A DNA stretch of 64,000 bases from Parvimonas sp035282405 (GTDB lineage Bacteria; Bacillota; Clostridia; Tissierellales; Peptoniphilaceae): the NCBI RefSeq assembly GCF_035282405.1, contig NZ_JAYKBP010000002.1, positions 434,001-498,000 of the forward strand, written 5' to 3'. Position 1 is the stretch's first letter, and every line of letters starts with the position of its first letter. The notes below the pieces were generated by a model, which was given only the letters and a program-made list of their open reading frames with translations, was not told the DNA's origin and searched no databases. Shown here in pieces: positions 15,289 through 23,477 of the stretch. A program made the position numbers and the translations under genes.

Positions 15289-15317
15289 TTGACAAAATAA
15301 AATAAAAGTTATATAAT
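15289..15317 (+). promoter_or_regulatory. Promoter of tRNA-Pro
   Basis: Consensus TTGACA (15289-15294), 17-bp spacer, TATAAT (15312-15317), 16 nt before the tRNA. Both hexamers are perfect. Confidence 0.9.
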
Positions 15318-15333
15318 ATGTAGGTAATCGTAT

Positions 15334-15410
15334 CGGGGTGTAGCGCAGTTTGGTAGCGCACGTGGTTTGGGACCATGGGGCCGGGAGTTCGAATCTTCTC
15401 ACCCCGACCA
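15334..15410 (+). tRNA. tRNA-Pro (anticodon TGG)
   Basis: 77 nt with CCA encoded. Acceptor stem CGGGGTG (15334-15340) pairs with CACCCCG (15400-15406). Anticodon loop TTTGGGA gives TGG; T-loop GTTCGAATC present; discriminator A then CCA. Confidence 0.98.
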
Positions 15411-15444
15411 ATTCCTATGAGTTTTACTCATAGGAATTTTTTTA
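15411..15444 (+). terminator. Terminator of tRNA-Pro
   Basis: Perfect 12-bp stem ATTCCTATGAGT/ACTCATAGGAAT with a 3-nt loop, then seven T residues, directly after the tRNA CCA. Confidence 0.93.
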
Positions 15445-15614
15445 TGTAAATTTATATTTACATATTTTTTCAAAAATCCAAAAAAATTAAAGAAATTTTT
15501 TCTTTTGTTTCAAATGCAACAGATTTTCAATACAAATAAGGTTATAATATTATTAAAATAAATAATAAATCATATAAAGAGTAATTAAATTGATTAGAGA
15601 AAAGGAGAAATACT

Positions 15615-15833
15615 ATGAAATTAGAAAAAAGCACAAAAATTGGTGAATTATTAGAACAACATCCAGAAGTTAAGGACTTTTTAAAAACTTTAAGCCCAGA
15701 ATATTCAAATCTTGATAACCCGGAATTATTTGCAATGATGAAAGACATTGCAACTCTTGAAATGATTGCTATTAAAGGTGGATTTGAATTTGACGAATTA
15801 AAAGAAAAGTTAGAAAACTTTATTAATGCTTAA
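15615..15833 (+). CDS. DUF1858-domain protein
   Basis: 72 residues forming a single DUF1858 domain: K-S-T-K-I-G-E-L-L-E-Q-H-P-E then L-D-N-P-E and A-T-L-E-M-I-A-I-K-G-G. Members are often fused or adjacent to hybrid-cluster and redox proteins, and many carry a Cys pair, but none is present here, so a redox role is doubtful. AAAGGAGAAATACT sets the start. Has its own terminator. Confidence 0.85.
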   Translation: MKLEKSTKIGELLEQHPEVKDFLKTLSPEYSNLDNPELFAMMKDIATLEMIAIKGGFEFDELKEKLENFINA

Positions 15834-15851
15834 ATGCATTTTTACTAGGAC

Positions 15852-15879
15852 AAAAAAACAGGGTTGCCCCTGTTTTTTT
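15852..15879 (+). terminator. Terminator of the DUF1858 gene
   Basis: Stem AAAACAGGG/CCCTGTTTT with loop TTGC (15864-15867), then a T run to 15879. A related copy lies at 16317-16344. Confidence 0.88.
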
Positions 15880-16255
15880 ATTGTGAAACAACAAGGTTTA
15901 TAGCATTCTTATCAATGATGTATCTACGATACATTCAGAGCATAGACAAAGTATAATTTTTATCTGTACCTTTTTTGTATATTTTTGTTTTTATTAAATT
16001 ATTTGACTATAGTCTAATTATTATACCACTTATTCTCTTTTTCTCCGTTAAAAAAGTGTCAACAATTGCTCATTGACACTTTGTCATCAGTCTGGATGTA
16101 TCTACGATACATTTACTTTTGCTAAAGCAAAAGTATGAGATCTTCAAACCTACTTTTGTTTACAAGTAAACAAAGTTAGGGATAGATTGAATGACGTTTA
16201 AAGAAATAACTTCGATTAACAGCTAGACGTTAATAGTAAATAAACTTTAAATATT
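15880..16255. repeat. Mosaic palindromic repeat, copy 3
   Basis: Begins ATTGTGAAACAACAAGGTT, a relative of the ATTGCGAAGCAACAAGGTT unit at 62400. Further modules: AATGATGTATCTACGATACA (twice), TACTTTTGC-TAAA-GCAAAAGTA, and CTTTGTTTAC-type arms. The right end GACGTTTAAAGAAATAACTT and AGACGTTAATAGTAAATAAA match copies 1 and 2. It contains a TAGACAAAGTATAAT stretch related to 36810. No gene within. Confidence 0.75.
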
Positions 16256-16282
16256 TTTATAAAAAATTATATTAAAAAAACG

Positions 16283-16303
16283 AAAAATTTTATTAATGTT
16301 TAA
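16283..16303 (+). pseudogene. Duplicated 3' tail of the DUF1858 gene
   Basis: Reads K-N-F-I-N-V-stop, against E-N-F-I-N-A-stop at the end of the intact DUF1858 gene, followed by a related spacer and a related terminator. The mosaic repeat lies exactly between the intact gene's terminator and this second tail. Confidence 0.55.
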
Positions 16304-16316
16304 ATTCATCCATACT

Positions 16317-16344
16317 AAAAAAGCAGGGATTGCCCCTGCTTTTT
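16317..16344. terminator. Bidirectional terminator after the SpoU methyltransferase gene
   Basis: 10-bp perfect stem AAAAGCAGGG/CCCTGCTTTT with loop ATTGC, flanked by A and T runs, so it can stop transcription from either side. Confidence 0.85.
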
Positions 16345-16354
16345 ACTTTATTTC

Positions 16355-17059
16355 TTATTCTTTTCCCGTAAATTTATACATTGCTATTGAACTTGCAATT
16401 GGTAAATTAAAGCTGTCTATGTCTTCACTTTGTTCTATGAATACAGGAGTTGTTCCACTTAAGTCAAAGTTCTCAAGACCATGTGATTCGTTTCCGAACA
16501 TCAATGTAAAAGGCTTTTTAATCTCTACATTTTTTAGAGACACTGAATCCTTATTTAAAATGAAAGAGTAAATATTATTTTCTTCAAAAGTTTTTTCGTA
16601 GTCTTCAAAATTTTTAAAAATTTCTACATTCATTTTAAAGATTGCTCCCATTGAAGCTCTAATAGTTTTAGGATCAAAAACGTCACAACCATCGATTATC
16701 GCGATATTTTTAAAACCGAAACCCAATGCAGTTCGTAAAATTGTACCTAAATTTCCTTTATCTCTCGGCTCACATAAAAGTATGTGATTGTCTTTTTTTA
16801 TCTTTGCAAAGTTTTTTTCAAAAACTCCAATAACAAATGTATTTTCTTTGCTTTGAAGTTTATTTACAATTTTATCATTATAGATTAAATTAATTCCTTT
16901 TTCATCACAAATTTTTTCAAGACCTGCTTTGTCGTCATATTTTGAATGTACCAAAACTGATATAGTCTTGTAATTTTTTGACTGTAAAAGCTCAATCGTT
17001 GGGAAAGCTCCCATTGTGTATGAAAAATTTAAATCTTTTTTATATTTACAAAATTCCAT
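16355..17059 (-). CDS. TrmH/SpoU-family RNA 2'-O-methyltransferase
   Basis: 234 residues with the three SPOUT motifs: N-L-G-T-I-L-R-T-A near 118 (motif 1), L-M-F-G-N-E-S-H-G-L near 190 (motif 2), and D-S-F-N-L-P-I-A-S-S-I-A near 217 (motif 3). It uses S-adenosylmethionine to methylate a ribose in rRNA or tRNA. The N-terminal 85 residues look like the usual substrate-binding extension, but the exact target base cannot be assigned. It ends a two-gene unit behind the DEAD-box helicase, 13 nt apart. Confidence 0.9.
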   Translation of the reverse strand: MEFCKYKKDLNFSYTMGAFPTIELLQSKNYKTISVLVHSKYDDKAGLEKICDEKGINLIYNDKIVNKLQSKENTFVIGVFEKNFAKIKKDNHILLCEPRDKGNLGTILRTALGFGFKNIAIIDGCDVFDPKTIRASMGAIFKMNVEIFKNFEDYEKTFEENNIYSFILNKDSVSLKNVEIKKPFTLMFGNESHGLENFDLSGTTPVFIEQSEDIDSFNLPIASSIAMYKFTGKE

Positions 17060-17072
17060 AATTTACCTTAGA

Positions 17073-18812
17073 TTATCTTCTCTTTTTATCACGTTTAGAC
17101 TTTTCGCCCTTTTTGTCTTTTTTATCCTTTTTATTTTTCTTATCTTTTGGTTTTGCAGAAAATTTTGAAGAATCTTCTTTTTTATTTGCAAGTTCAACTA
17201 AAACCTTAAATCCCTTAATATGAGCATTGTTTAAGTTGTTTACTGCATCTTTAAGTGCATTTTTATGGATATTTACAAAGCTGAACTTTTCAAAAATTTC
17301 AATATCTCCAATATCTCTTGAACTTATATTAGCATCGTTACAAAGCGCAGAAACAATATGTCTTTGAGAAACTCCCTTCCTTGAACCTATGTTGATATAA
17401 ATTCTTCCGGAATTTTTTTCAGTAACATTTGACTTACCACCCTTGTTAGAAATAGAAGTCTTGTCATTTCCCTTTTTCTTATTCTTCTTGATATCCACAT
17501 CCATAAGTTCTTCATGGTTATTAAGTTTATTATTTTCATTATAATGCTTTAAAAGACAAGCTGCAATATCAATCGGAGAATAATCTTCACTCATTAGAAT
17601 ATTTATTAGATTTAATTCTTTTGTATGTTCATTTTTATTGATTTCTTCCTTGATGTCCTCCATAAATCTTTCTTCATGTCTTTTAATCAAGTCTTTAAGA
17701 GTTGGCATATCTCTTTTTTCTATTTTAGTTTTTGTGTATTTTTGAATTTGGGATAAAGTATTCATTTCTCTTGGAGAAACAAAACTTATTGCAGTTCCCT
17801 CTCTGCCCGCTCTTGCAGTTCTACCTATTCTGTGAACATAGTATTCCACATCTTGAGGCATATCGTAATTTATAACTAAATCTACATCGTCAACGTCGAT
17901 TCCACGGGCTGCAACATCTGTCGCAACCAAGATATCAATTGTAGAATTTCTAAATTTATTCATTACCCCATCTCTTTGGATTTGTTTTAAATCCCCATGA
18001 AGTCCATCTGCAAAATATCCACGGGATTGAAGTCCTGCAGTTAAATCATCAACCATTTTTTTAGTATTACAAAAAACTACAGTAAGTTTAGGATTTTGAA
18101 CATCTAAAATACGGGATAAGATTTCAAGTTTCATATTGTGCTTAAGTGCAAAATAGTATTGAGTTACCTTTGGAACTGTCAATTCCTTTGGTACGACTTT
18201 TATAAGTCTTGGTTCGCTTTGGTATCTTGCAGCAAAGTCCATCATTTCTTGATCCATTGTAGCAGAGAAGAAAGTTGTTTGTCTTTCATAAGGTAAAAAG
18301 CCTATAATTTTTTCAATATCTTCTCTAAAGCCCATATCAAACATTTCATCCGCTTCATCTAATACAAAAGTTCTTATATTTTCAGTTTTTAAAGTTTTTC
18401 TCTTAATATGGTCTATAACACGTCCTGGAGTTCCAACAATAACTTGAACTCCCATTTTTAGAGAACGGATTTGTCTTTCTATAGGTTGTCCTCCGTAAAT
18501 CGGAACAACTGTTACTCCCTTATATTTTGCAAGTTTCGAAATTTCTTCTGCAACTTGAATTGACAATTCTCTTGTTGGACAAAGTACCATAGCCTGAGTT
18601 GTCTTACTGTTTTTATTTACTTTTTCTACTATTGGAATTCCAAAAGACGCTGTCTTTCCTGTTCCCGTTTGTGCTTGCCCGATAATGTCTTCATTGTTTA
18701 ACATAGTCGGAATTGCTTGTTTTTGAATTGGAGAAGGTTCTTCAAAGCCCATTTCAATAACGGCTTTTAAAACTTCCTTCGACAAATTAAAATCATTAAA
18801 ATTTTCTATCAT
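17073..18812 (-). CDS. DEAD-box ATP-dependent RNA helicase (DeaD/CshA type)
   Basis: 579 residues. Helicase motifs in order: A-Q-T-G-T-G-K-T (I), P-T-R-E-L (Ia), D-E-A-D (II), S-A-T (III), A-R-G-I-D-V (V), H-R-I-G-R-T-A-R (VI). After residue about 440 comes a DbpA-like RNA-binding domain (G-R-I-Y-I-N-I-G-S-R-K-G-V) and a Lys/Asp tail. It unwinds RNA in ribosome assembly or mRNA decay. The ATG at 18812 has an AAAGGA ribosome binding site; 24 codons further upstream are open but look noncoding. Confidence 0.93.
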   Translation of the reverse strand: MIENFNDFNLSKEVLKAVIEMGFEEPSPIQKQAIPTMLNNEDIIGQAQTGTGKTASFGIPIVEKVNKNSKTTQAMVLCPTRELSIQVAEEISKLAKYKGVTVVPIYGGQPIERQIRSLKMGVQVIVGTPGRVIDHIKRKTLKTENIRTFVLDEADEMFDMGFREDIEKIIGFLPYERQTTFFSATMDQEMMDFAARYQSEPRLIKVVPKELTVPKVTQYYFALKHNMKLEILSRILDVQNPKLTVVFCNTKKMVDDLTAGLQSRGYFADGLHGDLKQIQRDGVMNKFRNSTIDILVATDVAARGIDVDDVDLVINYDMPQDVEYYVHRIGRTARAGREGTAISFVSPREMNTLSQIQKYTKTKIEKRDMPTLKDLIKRHEERFMEDIKEEINKNEHTKELNLINILMSEDYSPIDIAACLLKHYNENNKLNNHEELMDVDIKKNKKKGNDKTSISNKGGKSNVTEKNSGRIYINIGSRKGVSQRHIVSALCNDANISSRDIGDIEIFEKFSFVNIHKNALKDAVNNLNNAHIKGFKVLVELANKKEDSSKFSAKPKDKKNKKDKKDKKGEKSKRDKKRR

Positions 18813-18940
18813 GTTTTTTCCTTTCTTTTTTTCGTGAACCTTAACGTTAGTTCCGAAAGAAAAAGACAAAAACAAACTATACATTAAACATCACGACATA
18901 TTATGAGTTATATTTTAACTTTTTTATAACTCAACAGTAT

Positions 18941-18970
18941 ATTATATCATAAATACAGTTAAAATTTCAA
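18941..18970 (-). promoter_or_regulatory. Promoter of the RNA helicase gene
   Basis: Minus-strand TTGAAA (18965-18970), 18-bp spacer, TATAAT (18941-18946). The DnaA-box cluster lies immediately upstream of the -35. Confidence 0.65.
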
Positions 18971-18971
18971 C

Positions 18972-19016
18972 TTTAATCCACAATTTACTATAGTTATCCA
19001 CAAAAATTGTGGATAA
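18972..19016. promoter_or_regulatory. Cluster of DnaA-box-like sites
   Basis: Two perfect DnaA boxes face each other: TTATCCACA (18994-19002) and its complement TGTGGATAA (19008-19016), 5 nt apart. A third, TAATCCACA (18974-18982), has one mismatch. They lie between the helicase promoter and the htrA terminator. Confidence 0.6.
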
Positions 19017-19043
19017 ATAGGTAATTATAACAATTTTATGCAC

Positions 19044-19077
19044 AAAAAAAGTTATGAATTGATTCATAACTTTTTTT
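19044..19077. terminator. Bidirectional terminator downstream of htrA
   Basis: Perfect 15-bp stem made of A7-GTTATGAA and TTCATAAC-T7, loop TTGA. It serves htrA on the minus strand. Confidence 0.9.
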
Positions 19078-19131
19078 GCATTTATTTATTTTTACGGAGG
19101 ATTTATAAAAAAATCTCTACTAATATGCTAA

Positions 19132-20709
19132 TTAATTATTGTTGTCATTATCATCGTTATTTCCATCAAAATCATCTTCGTTTCTATCATAATTATCATT
19201 ATTACGATTACGATTACGATTTGGATTTAGATTTGGATTAAATTTATTTTGATTTTGATTTGCTTTGTTCTCAGCTTTATTTAAATCAAATTTTGATAAT
19301 TTAACTTCTATTGTAGTTGTCTTTCCATCTCTATAAACCTCAATCTTAACCTTATCGCCTATCTTATAGTTCAATAAAGCTGCTTTTAAACTTGAGTTAG
19401 ATGTAACTTTAGTATCTCCAACTTTAGTAATAATATCTTTAGGTTTTAATCCTGCAGACTCTGCTGGAGAACCTGAAAGGACTTCATGAATATATACACC
19501 TGAGTCTACAGGTAATTTTTGTTGTCCTAAGACATTATATCTTGAAACATCTATACCTCTTATACCCAATGTAACACTTTCAAACTTACCATTTTTAATT
19601 ATTTGTTCCAAAATAGGTTTTGCAAGATTAGAAGGAATTGCAAATCCGATTCCATCACTATTTCCAGCTTTAGCTGTATTAATTCCGATAAGTTGTCCTT
19701 TATCATTAAATAATCCACCACCACTATTTCCTGGATTTATTGCCGCATCAGTTTGGAATAAACCTTCCATAGTAGAACCATCTCTTAAAGTTATTACTCT
19801 ATCTTTTCCTGAAATATATCCAGAAGTCAAAGTTGATTTTAAATTTATACCAAGCGGATTACCGATTGCTATAGCTTTATCACCTATTGAAACTTTTGAA
19901 CTATCACCAAATTCAACAGGTTTTAAATCAAGTCCCTTAGGATCTATCTTGATAACTGCTAAATCTAAAGTTTTATCACTCCATAAAACTTTTGCTTCTC
20001 TTTTTGTACCATCACTCATTATTACAGTTACGGATTTTGTTTTTGAAGGGTCAACAACATGGTTATTAGTTAAAATATAACCTTCTTTACTTACTATAAC
20101 CCCTGAACCAAGTCCGCTTGTTTGTTTTTGAGTGGAAAACATATCTTCAGAAACCCCAACAGTTGTTATACCTACAACAGATTGCATCGCCTTTTGAGCA
20201 ACTGATTTTTCTACTGTTGTGTTTCCTGATGTATCTGCATTTGTCGTATTCGCGTTTTGATCAGTTGGTGCTTGATTTAAAGCAGATTTTCCGCTATTAT
20301 TATTTTTTAGATAATAACTTGTTCCAGCCATACTTATTGAACTAGCTAGAATAATAGCTAATAAGAATTTTGAAAAAGATTTAAATCTATTAGCTTTTTT
20401 TCTTTTTTCAAATTCTTTTTGAACAATACCGTCAACATAGGATTCAAAATTTTTATTATCATCTTTTGATTCATCTACATAGTCTTCATACTCTGACTCT
20501 GATTGTTTGATATAATCATCAGATGGTTCTTCAAAAAATTTGCCATAAGTTTCATCTGCTTTATCAACTTTATCATTCATTTCTTCTGTATTTTCACTAT
20601 TATATAATTTTTGAGTTTCACTAAATGAATCTTCGTTTTTGTTTGAAGTTTCATTTATATGTTCTTCATTTTTGTTTTCATCAAAGATATTATCTCTTTT
20701 ATCGTCCAT
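19132..20709 (-). CDS. htrA: HtrA/DegP-like membrane serine protease
   Basis: 525 residues. A long acidic cytoplasmic N-terminus (about 1-110), one membrane helix (F-L-L-A-I-I-L-A), a trypsin-like domain with N-N-H-V-V-D (His), D-L-A-V-I (Asp) and G-N-S-G-G (Ser), then one PDZ domain beginning near V-Y-I-H-E-V. It degrades misfolded exported proteins. The C-terminus adds about 45 residues of Asn, Asp and Arg repeats (N-R-N-R-N-R-N-N-D-N) that are low complexity and unusual. Ribosome binding site GAGGTGAT. Confidence 0.93.
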   Translation of the reverse strand: MDDKRDNIFDENKNEEHINETSNKNEDSFSETQKLYNSENTEEMNDKVDKADETYGKFFEEPSDDYIKQSESEYEDYVDESKDDNKNFESYVDGIVQKEFEKRKKANRFKSFSKFLLAIILASSISMAGTSYYLKNNNSGKSALNQAPTDQNANTTNADTSGNTTVEKSVAQKAMQSVVGITTVGVSEDMFSTQKQTSGLGSGVIVSKEGYILTNNHVVDPSKTKSVTVIMSDGTKREAKVLWSDKTLDLAVIKIDPKGLDLKPVEFGDSSKVSIGDKAIAIGNPLGINLKSTLTSGYISGKDRVITLRDGSTMEGLFQTDAAINPGNSGGGLFNDKGQLIGINTAKAGNSDGIGFAIPSNLAKPILEQIIKNGKFESVTLGIRGIDVSRYNVLGQQKLPVDSGVYIHEVLSGSPAESAGLKPKDIITKVGDTKVTSNSSLKAALLNYKIGDKVKIEVYRDGKTTTIEVKLSKFDLNKAENKANQNQNKFNPNLNPNRNRNRNNDNYDRNEDDFDGNNDDNDNNN

Positions 20710-20740
20710 AATAAATCACCTCATATTTTTAATATCATTT

Positions 20741-20769
20741 ATTATCTTGAACATATTTTAAACTGTCAA
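20741..20769 (-). promoter_or_regulatory. Promoter of htrA
   Basis: Minus-strand TTGACA (20764-20769), 17-bp spacer, GATAAT (20741-20746), about 32 nt before the start. Confidence 0.75.
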
Positions 20770-20930
20770 CCTTAAAGTAAGCTTAAAGAAAAAAGTTTTT
20801 TAAAAATTTTTTTATTTTTTAAAAATATATTCAAAAAATAAATTTTGAAGTCAATAGTAAAATAATGTATTTTCGTATTGTCTTATCTATCAACTGCTAA
20901 CATTATATCGATAAAAACTTAAATGGACTT

Positions 20931-20958
20931 AAAAAAGAGGAGAAATTTTCTCCTCTTT
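20931..20958 (-). terminator. Terminator of the threonine-catabolism operon
   Basis: 11-bp perfect stem AAAGAGGAGAA/TTCTCCTCTTT (20934-20944, 20948-20958), T run on the minus strand. It follows kbl. Confidence 0.88.
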
Positions 20959-20996
20959 AATATTTTTTGTTTGTTTCTCTATTTTTAAGCTTAATC

Positions 20997-22181
20997 TTAA
21001 AGAATTCCCATGTCTTTCCCAGCTGATTCAAATGCTTTTACAGCTTTATCTAATTCTTCTTTACTATGAGCTGCAGAAATCATACAACGAATTCTTCCTG
21101 TTCCTCTTGGTACAGTTGGGAATACTATTGCGGAACCGAATACTCCGTATTCTCTTAATTTTTTAGAAAATTCCATAGTCTTAGCTTCATCTCCTATAAT
21201 TACTGGAGTAATTGGAGTTTCTGAATGACCAGTGTTAAATCCTAATTTTCCTAATTGTTCTTTGAAGTATTTAGCATTGTCCCAAAGTTTCTTTTGTAAT
21301 TCATCTGTTTCGATTAAAGTTTCAACAGAAGCAATACAAGCAGCAGTATCTCCAGGAGATAAAGTTGTACTAAATAGAACTGGTCTTGCTCTGTGGTTTA
21401 ACCATTCGTAAGCAACTTCGTTACAAGCAACATATCCACCTTTAACTCCGATAGCTTTTGAAAGAGTTCCGATAACAAAGTCAACTTTGTCATGTAATCC
21501 GAAATGATCTACAGTTCCTCTTCCGTGGCTTCCCATAACTCCTGAACCGTGAGCGTCATCAACATAAGTTAATGCATTATATTTTTCAGCTAATTCTACG
21601 ATTTCAGGTAATTTTGCAAGGTCTCCGTCCATTGAGAAAACACCGTCAGTAATAATTAAGATTGTTTTATATTTTCCTTGAGCTTCAACTAAAACTCTTT
21701 CAAGGTCTTCCATATCACTGTGTTTGAAAACTGCTTTATCAGCTTTAGTCATTCTAATTCCGTCTATAATTGAAGCGTGATTTAATTCATCAGAGATAAT
21801 TAAGTCGCCTTTTTCTGTAATTGCTTGGATAGTTCCTATATTACAATCATAACCTGATTGGAATATAAATGCTCTTGGAGATTTTTTGAAAGTAGCTAAT
21901 TTCTTTTCCAATTCTTCGTGTAAATCCATATTTCCAATGATAGTTCTTACAGCACCAGCACCTACACCATATTTTTCAATAGCTTCTTGAGCTTTTTTCT
22001 TTAAAACAGGATTATTTGCAAGTCCTAAATAGTTGTTTGCAGATAAGTTTACCATTTCTTTTCCGTCAAGAATAATTGTTGATGAATTCTTTCCGTTTAG
22101 TACAGGTAATGTACGATAAACTCCATCTTCTTTTAATTTATTAACTTTTTCTTGTAAAAATTTTAAATCATGAATACTCAT
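20997..22181 (-). CDS. kbl: Glycine C-acetyltransferase (2-amino-3-ketobutyrate CoA ligase)
   Basis: 394 residues of the alpha-oxoamine synthase fold. It cleaves 2-amino-3-ketobutyrate with CoA to glycine and acetyl-CoA. PLP-enzyme marks: H-A-S-I-I-D-G, D-D-A-H-G-S-G-V-M-G near 208, and the PLP lysine in G-T-L-S-K-A-I-G-V. It lies 24 nt after tdh on the same strand, so the two form the complete threonine-to-glycine route. Confidence 0.95.
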   Translation of the reverse strand: MSIHDLKFLQEKVNKLKEDGVYRTLPVLNGKNSSTIILDGKEMVNLSANNYLGLANNPVLKKKAQEAIEKYGVGAGAVRTIIGNMDLHEELEKKLATFKKSPRAFIFQSGYDCNIGTIQAITEKGDLIISDELNHASIIDGIRMTKADKAVFKHSDMEDLERVLVEAQGKYKTILIITDGVFSMDGDLAKLPEIVELAEKYNALTYVDDAHGSGVMGSHGRGTVDHFGLHDKVDFVIGTLSKAIGVKGGYVACNEVAYEWLNHRARPVLFSTTLSPGDTAACIASVETLIETDELQKKLWDNAKYFKEQLGKLGFNTGHSETPITPVIIGDEAKTMEFSKKLREYGVFGSAIVFPTVPRGTGRIRCMISAAHSKEELDKAVKAFESAGKDMGIL

Positions 22182-22205
22182 ATCTTTTTCTCCTATTCTA
22201 TATAA

Positions 22206-23153
22206 CTATTTTAATTTTTTGCTTAAATTGTCTAACATATCTACTGTCATCTTGTCTAAATCAAAACTTGGTTTCCAACCCCATTGTTCTCTTGCTGCAG
22301 AGTCATCCAATGAATTTGGCCAGCTTTCAGCTATAGCTTGTCTGATTGGATCTACATCGTAGCTTAATTTAAATTCAGGCATATGTTTTTTAATGCTTTC
22401 TTCTAAAATTTCTGGTGTTAAACTCATAGCTGTGATATTGAAAGCATTTCTGTCCTTAAGTTTTGAAGGATCAGCTTCCATTAAATCAACAACTGCTTTA
22501 AGTGCATCAGGCATATAAAGCATATCCATTTGAGTTCCTTTACCTATATAAGAAGTGTAAGCTTTGTTTTTAATTGCTTCATAATAAATATGAACTGCAT
22601 AGTCAGTTGTTCCTGCACCAGGTAATGTCTTATAAGAAATAATTCCTGGATAACGAACTCCTCTTACATCAACGCCAAATTTATTATAATAGTAATCACA
22701 TAAAAGTTCTCCTGAAACTTTTGTTACTCCATACATAGTGTTAGGTCTTTGAATAGTAACTTGCGGTGTATTATCAAGTGGAGTTCCAACTCCAAATGCT
22801 GCTATTGATGAAGGTACAAATACTTTTGCATTTAATTCTCTTGCAACTTCTAAAGTATTTACAACTCCGTCAACATTAACCTTCCAAGTTAATTGTGGCA
22901 TACTTTCTCCTCTAGCAGAAAGTATTGCTGCTAAATTTACTATTGTATCAGCTTTAAATTCTTTCGCCAATTCAAACATTCTTTTTGGATCAGTAACGTC
23001 TAATGTTTCAAAACGAATATCTTCGATAGCCGCTTTGTTTGCATCTGAGCAATCTGTAGCTAAGATATTTTCTCTTCCATAAATGTCCCCCAAATAAAGA
23101 GCCAATTCAGTACCGATTTGTCCAAGTGCTCCTGTCATTAAAATCCTTTTCAT
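22206..23153 (-). CDS. tdh: L-threonine 3-dehydrogenase (SDR type)
   Basis: 315 residues. Extended short-chain dehydrogenase fold: G-A-L-G-Q-I-G-T at residues 8-15 for NAD, then Y-G-V-T-K (catalytic Tyr and Lys) near 141. It oxidises threonine to 2-amino-3-ketobutyrate, the substrate of Kbl. It belongs to the NAD-dependent epimerase-like TDH class, not the zinc MDR class of E. coli. First gene of the operon. Confidence 0.93.
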   Translation of the reverse strand: MKRILMTGALGQIGTELALYLGDIYGRENILATDCSDANKAAIEDIRFETLDVTDPKRMFELAKEFKADTIVNLAAILSARGESMPQLTWKVNVDGVVNTLEVARELNAKVFVPSSIAAFGVGTPLDNTPQVTIQRPNTMYGVTKVSGELLCDYYYNKFGVDVRGVRYPGIISYKTLPGAGTTDYAVHIYYEAIKNKAYTSYIGKGTQMDMLYMPDALKAVVDLMEADPSKLKDRNAFNITAMSLTPEILEESIKKHMPEFKLSYDVDPIRQAIAESWPNSLDDSAAREQWGWKPSFDLDKMTVDMLDNLSKKLK

Positions 23154-23204
23154 TATTCAATCTCCTTTCAAAATAACTGAGTAAAATTTTTACTATCCAG
23201 ATGT

Positions 23205-23233
23205 ATTATACATCAATTTTAATTACTTTACAA
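23205..23233 (-). promoter_or_regulatory. Promoter of tdh-kbl
   Basis: Minus-strand TTGTAA (23228-23233), 17-bp spacer, TATAAT (23205-23210). The remaining 240 nt up to the macB-like gene contain only its terminator and AT-rich DNA. Confidence 0.5.
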
Positions 23234-23435
23234 CACCTTATATTAAAAAAATTAATATTTTTATATAGAATAAGTGAATAAATGATTCAATTAAATATAA
23301 ATTAATAAAGCAAACAATAGTGAATTCCATTTAAAAACTATAAAACTTTTATTCACATATTAATTTTATTTATCGTTAAAAACATCATTTTTCTTAATTT
23401 TTTAAGAACAATTTTTAAAAAACGAAATAAAAAGC

Positions 23436-23466
23436 AAAAAGCTAAGGAAATACTCTCTAGCTTTTA
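23436..23466 (-). terminator. Terminator of the MacB-like gene
   Basis: Stem AAAAGCTA (23437-23444) with TAGCTTTT (23458-23465), 13-nt loop, A run that reads as T on the minus strand. Confidence 0.7.
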
Positions 23467-23477
23467 TACTAATTTTA

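Noticed and set aside
18972..19016. Replication origin
   Set aside because: Only two or three DnaA boxes and no dnaA or parB nearby; too little to call oriC.
19038..19241. 67-codon plus-strand frame with Tyr-Asp repeats
   Set aside because: Antisense reading of the Asn/Asp tail of HtrA.
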